64,000 nucleotides of DNA from Trichopria drosophilae (Eukaryota; Arthropoda; Insecta; Hymenoptera; Diapriidae), in the NCBI GenBank assembly GCA_030407085.1, contig CM059585.1:111775501-111839500 (forward strand). Direction: 5' to 3'. The notes under the pieces are model-generated. The model searched no databases, was not told the origin of the DNA, and worked only from the letters and a program-made list of their open reading frames with translations. Below, one piece after another: positions 60,611 through 64,000 of the stretch (its first letter is position 1; each line of letters begins with the position of its first letter). Made by a program: the position numbers and the translations under genes.

Positions 60611-62200
60611 ACTTCGACCCAGACCTTAGGTCTGGACGAAGTATTGAATTTGGTCACTTCGGGCATAAAAATTACTCGATAGTTTTTCATCAAATGTCGA
60701 CGTTTCAGACCCTAAGGAGACCAAATCAACAATAAAAAATTTGTGTCCGTGATCTTGTACGTACGTAAGTCCGTACGTTCGTACGTCCCGTTTATTTGTC
60801 TCGCGATAACTCGCGAACGGATAAGCGTAATGACATAAATTTTGATTAAAATACGTGCCTTGGCAGAGTTTTGTGAACCTGGCACTCGACTTTTCGAAAT
60901 TCAAAATGTAAAACGCGATTTCGATAGAGTTATTAATGTAGTTGAATGTAGTAGAACGAATTTCGTTTGTAGTTGCAAAAAGAAAAAGTTACAGAGGTCC
61001 AAGAGAGCCCAGCCCCAGTTTCAAAAATTTTTTGTTTCAAATTTTTTTTCGACAGAAAATCAATTACAAACGATTTAAACCATAGGACACTGCATTTTAT
61101 TAACACTAGAGAGTCATCGGATGTTTGTAGTTGCTTATAAAATTACTACAAACGATTTAACCATAGGATATTGTATTTTATTAACACTACAGAGGAAATA
61201 AACGTTTGTAGTTGTTTGTTGTTGCTTAATAAATTACTACATACGATTAACACCGTAGGATATTATATATTTTATTAACAGAATTCATATTAGATGTTGA
61301 ATAAACGTTTGTAGTTATTTATAGTTGCCGCGGTTGCTTAACTAAAACTACGAATTGTTATGAATATATTAATTTGCAATAAACTGCTTTTGAGAGCAAT
61401 TGGGCACGAAATTAATATTTATGGTTGTTTTGGTTACTTTTAATCGGTGGCCGTTTGGTGTGCGGAGGGTCAGGGGGGCGGCAACACTTTCGTATCAAAT
61501 TTGTCTGTGAGTAGTGGGATTTTGCTAATGCAGAATATAAATATACATTTACATAAATTAAAAATTTAAAAAATTAAAATATAAAAAAAAAAATTAAAAA
61601 TAAAAAAAACTTTTTAATCATAAAACGGTTTCCTGTCTACTACAAACGGAAATTCCTTCACTACAATCAACTACAAACAATTTTCTGTCGAAAAAAAATT
61701 TGTAACAAAAAATTTTTGAAACTGGGGTGCTGCGCTTTTTTCGACCCCCTGTAACTTTTTCTTTCTGCAACTACAAACAAAATTTGTTCTACTACATTCA
61801 ACTACATTCATAACTCTATCGAAATAGCCTTTTTTAATTTGAATAAAAAATGTTTCGAACAAAAAAAAAATAGAGCATTAAATTCTCTACAAAAAAGGTT
61901 GTATGCATTTTCTTCTTAAAGTGCACGATAATGCCATAAAAACTGGTTTAAAATGTTTATGACTATTGTCTGAAAAGGTATTGAATTTAGTTACCTCGGC
62001 AACAAAATTACCCTATAGTTTTTCATAAAATTTCGACGTTTCAACCTACTACCCCCCAGGGGTAGTCTTCGCCAGCCCCTCGGGCGCGGTGATCACCTAC
62101 GGGCGCATAAGTTCTTTTACGCCCTTGATACGAAAATAACTATTTCGATATATCTAAAAGATGTCTGATAGTATCTAAAAGATATCCGTCAGAGATCTTT
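60611..62200. repeat. Family A, long copy with a foldback insert
   Basis: It starts with a stem ACTTCGACCCAGACC / GGTCTGGACGAAGT (60611-60642), then GTATTGAATTTGGTCA. It ends after the GGGGTAGTCTTCGCCAGCC block that is also at about 505. The collinear sequence in the first copy runs through the site where this copy carries 60915-61829. Confidence 0.75.
60915..61829. mobile_element. Foldback element inside family A, arms about 165 bp
   Basis: The arms 60915-about 61080 and about 61670-61829 are near-identical inverted copies, seen in the phrases GATAGAGTTATtAATGTAGTTG, ACGAATTTcGTTTGTAGTTGC and TTTCAAAAATTTTTTG. The loop has several CGTTTGTAGTTgtt repeats. Apparent proteins in each arm (VINVVECSRTNFVCSC) mirror each other because of the palindrome; I do not count them as genes. 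Confidence 0.75.
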
Positions 62201-62229
62201 GACGAATTATATGTATATATATATATATA

Positions 62230-62985
62230 CAGGGTCATCGAAAAGTATCGGACCCCCCTAATATCTTCAGTTAGAATGCACTTAGGAGAAAATGTCCAAT
62301 AGCAAAGTTGTATGGTTTCAAGCGGGGAGTAAGATGATGACCTTGACTTTGACCTTGACCATGTCCTTCAAGGTCATTTCAAGGTTAATCTTATTTTTTT
62401 AAATAGAACCCCCTACATTTTATTGCATATTCTTATAGCTTATCTCGAGAGCTTTCCAAAACACTATAATAAAATATTTTTTTATTAAGTACTTTTTGAG
62501 TTATAAAGGTTTGAAGTTAACAATTTTTTGACACAAAATGTAGAATATCTTGTAAAATATTATTTAGTTTTCAGTAATCATAACCTTAATACTTTTGTGC
62601 GCGGAATAATGAGACCAATTAATTGGTTTAAAGAAAATACATTAATCGGATCCCCCTAATATTAATATAAAATAATATAAAATAATAAAAATTAATAACT
62701 TCAATCCTTTATAACTCAAAAAGTACTTAATAAAAAAATATTTTATTATAGTGTTTTGGAAAGCTCTCGAGATAAGCTATAAGAATATGCAATAAAATGT
62801 AGGGAGTTCTATTTAAAAAAATAAGATTGACCTTGAAATGACCTTGAAGGACATGGTCAAGGTCAAAGTCAAGGTCATCATCTTACTCCCCGCTTGAAAC
62901 CATACAACTTTGCTATTGGACATTTTCTCCTAAGTGCATTCTAACTGAAGATATTAGGGGGGTCCGATACTTTTCGATGACCCTG
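62230..62985. mobile_element. Mariner-type palindromic MITE, family B copy 2
   Basis: Same ends and arms as 18897-19641, flanked by TATATATA on both sides, with only a few substitutions and a different loop centre. There is no ORF. Seven exact TCAAGGTCA/TGACCTTGA sites remain. Confidence 0.88.
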
Positions 62986-64000
62986 TATATATATATATAT
63001 ATAAGATCATAATGTTTAATAAACATTATTCTTTAAATTTCGTGCAATGAATTATCGATACGAAAAATAATGTTTATTAAACATTTATTAAACGTTTACA
63101 AAAATGTGTTTAAAAACTATAAATATTATTAGAAAATCAATAATATAATATTTTTTAAATATTTCAAATACGTTTAAAAAGCATGTAAACACAATTTAAA
63201 CAATGTTTTATAAATGTTTAACAAATGTGTTTTTTATACGTTTAATAAACATTGAATAAACATTTATTAAATGTTAAATAAACGTTATATTTTAAATGAA
63301 TTGGCGCAATGAATAATCAATGAAAAATAAACGTTTAAAAAACATTTAAAAAACATTTCTTGCTACTAGGGAGTGGGCGACAGGTTCACCCAATAGTGGG
63401 TGAATATCTAGCCCAAAGTGTTTACAATATTTAAAATTGTGATTGAATACGTAAAAGTGTAAATACAGTGTTTTCCTGAATGCTAGCTTAAATTTTATCT
63501 AAATAAAAATGTCCATTACAATATTCTTTTTCTTTGCACTATTTTCGACACAAAATTGTTGATATGAACTTTTCTTGCGCAACGTGTATATGCGCGTCAT
63601 CACGCATTTTGTTTCACGCGCTTATTCTCACACATTTAGTCGCTTCTTAGAAATGGGATTCTTATGTTTGAATTCTTTAAAAATATTTAGTTTAAGAATC
63701 CCAATGCATATGAGCGTACGGATTTGTCGCATAGAATGAGATTACTATATTAGTTCCTAATAGAAAAGTAATTAAAATTTGATAAATTAACAAAATAATA
63801 ATAATTAATTAATAGTAATAATAAATTAATAAAATAATAAAATAAATTAACATAAAATAAATAAATTTGTAATTTGATCATAAAATTAATTTATTTTATG
63901 AAAGTCGTTAAAATTTGAAAATAAAATTAATTAATATAAAATAAATAAATTTAGATGGTCTGGCCAAAGGGGGGGGGGGGCAACGGATGCACTTGCCCCC
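62986..64000. repeat. AT-rich repeat zone with AAACATTTATTAAA units
   Basis: From 63010 to 63360, TGTTTAATAAACA/AAACATTTATTAAACG units recur in both orientations. A clean hairpin TTCACCCAATAGTGGGTGAA is at 63385-63404. The rest is AT-rich with no gene, ending in a run of 12 G (63969-63980). Confidence 0.55.

Noticed and set aside
60842..61862. Cysteine-containing proteins (CSRTNFVCSC) on both strands
   Set aside because: They are mirror images in the arms of a foldback element and have no independent support.

Overview
The window reads as nuclear DNA of an insect. It is AT-rich with microsatellites and homopolymers, and protein-coding DNA is sparse and interrupted by GT-AG introns. It is packed with eukaryotic transposable elements: mariner/Tc1, pogo/Tigger/Jerky, CACTA, TTAA-flanked elements, foldback elements and non-LTR retroelement remnants. 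A hymenopteran is my guess but is not proven. No bacterial operon, CRISPR array, rRNA or convincing tRNA gene was seen.

Only two host genes are well supported. One is an intronless, polyadenylated histone H2B variant with an acidic N-terminal extension (10606-11076, +) behind a TATA/initiator promoter. The other is the first three coding exons of symplekin (41533 down to 40588, -), the scaffold of mRNA 3'-end processing. Its promoter side carries a CCAAT box and an NRF-1-like site. The symplekin intron that follows holds a perfect 16-bp (AC15) minisatellite and a decayed Jerky/Tigger transposase. No later symplekin exon was recognised downstream.

Layout. 1-1600: a dispersed repeat and a motif-array repeat. 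1618-5958: a large palindrome with a 3.3-kb mariner-type element (DD41D by residue count, broken transposase, tandemly repeated terminal arms) at its centre. 8.26-9.87 kb: a diverged hairpin element. 10.5-11.2 kb: H2B variant. 13.8-15.8 kb: a foldback element with a 4-bp target duplication and a short cysteine-containing gene. 17.2-29.2 kb: nested elements, including a pair of CACTA ends 11 kb apart that enclose two THAP-domain exons and several MITEs. 31.4-34.7 kb: strong hairpins, a broken pogo transposase and a MITE. 35.3-36.3 kb: a non-LTR retroelement fragment inside a (TC)n tract. 36.3-39.4 kb: a THAP-like exon and palindromic MITEs. 39.5-41.7 kb: symplekin. 44.2-45.1 kb: a TTAA hairpin element. 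46.1-51.2 kb: a non-autonomous CACTA element full of internal repeats. 52.9-58.2 kb: a three-exon CACTA transposase gene with few lesions and a divergently oriented two-exon gene. 58.4-64 kb: retroelement tails, a second large copy of the opening repeat, and a second long-arm mariner MITE.

Most mobile DNA here is built from long inverted repeats (arms of about 100 to 700 bp). Several TA-flanked mariner arms carry dense matches to the NR5/FTZ-F1 nuclear-receptor site. Coordinates of elements come from termini read by eye; repeat-family names are inferences from termini and protein motifs, because no database search could be run.
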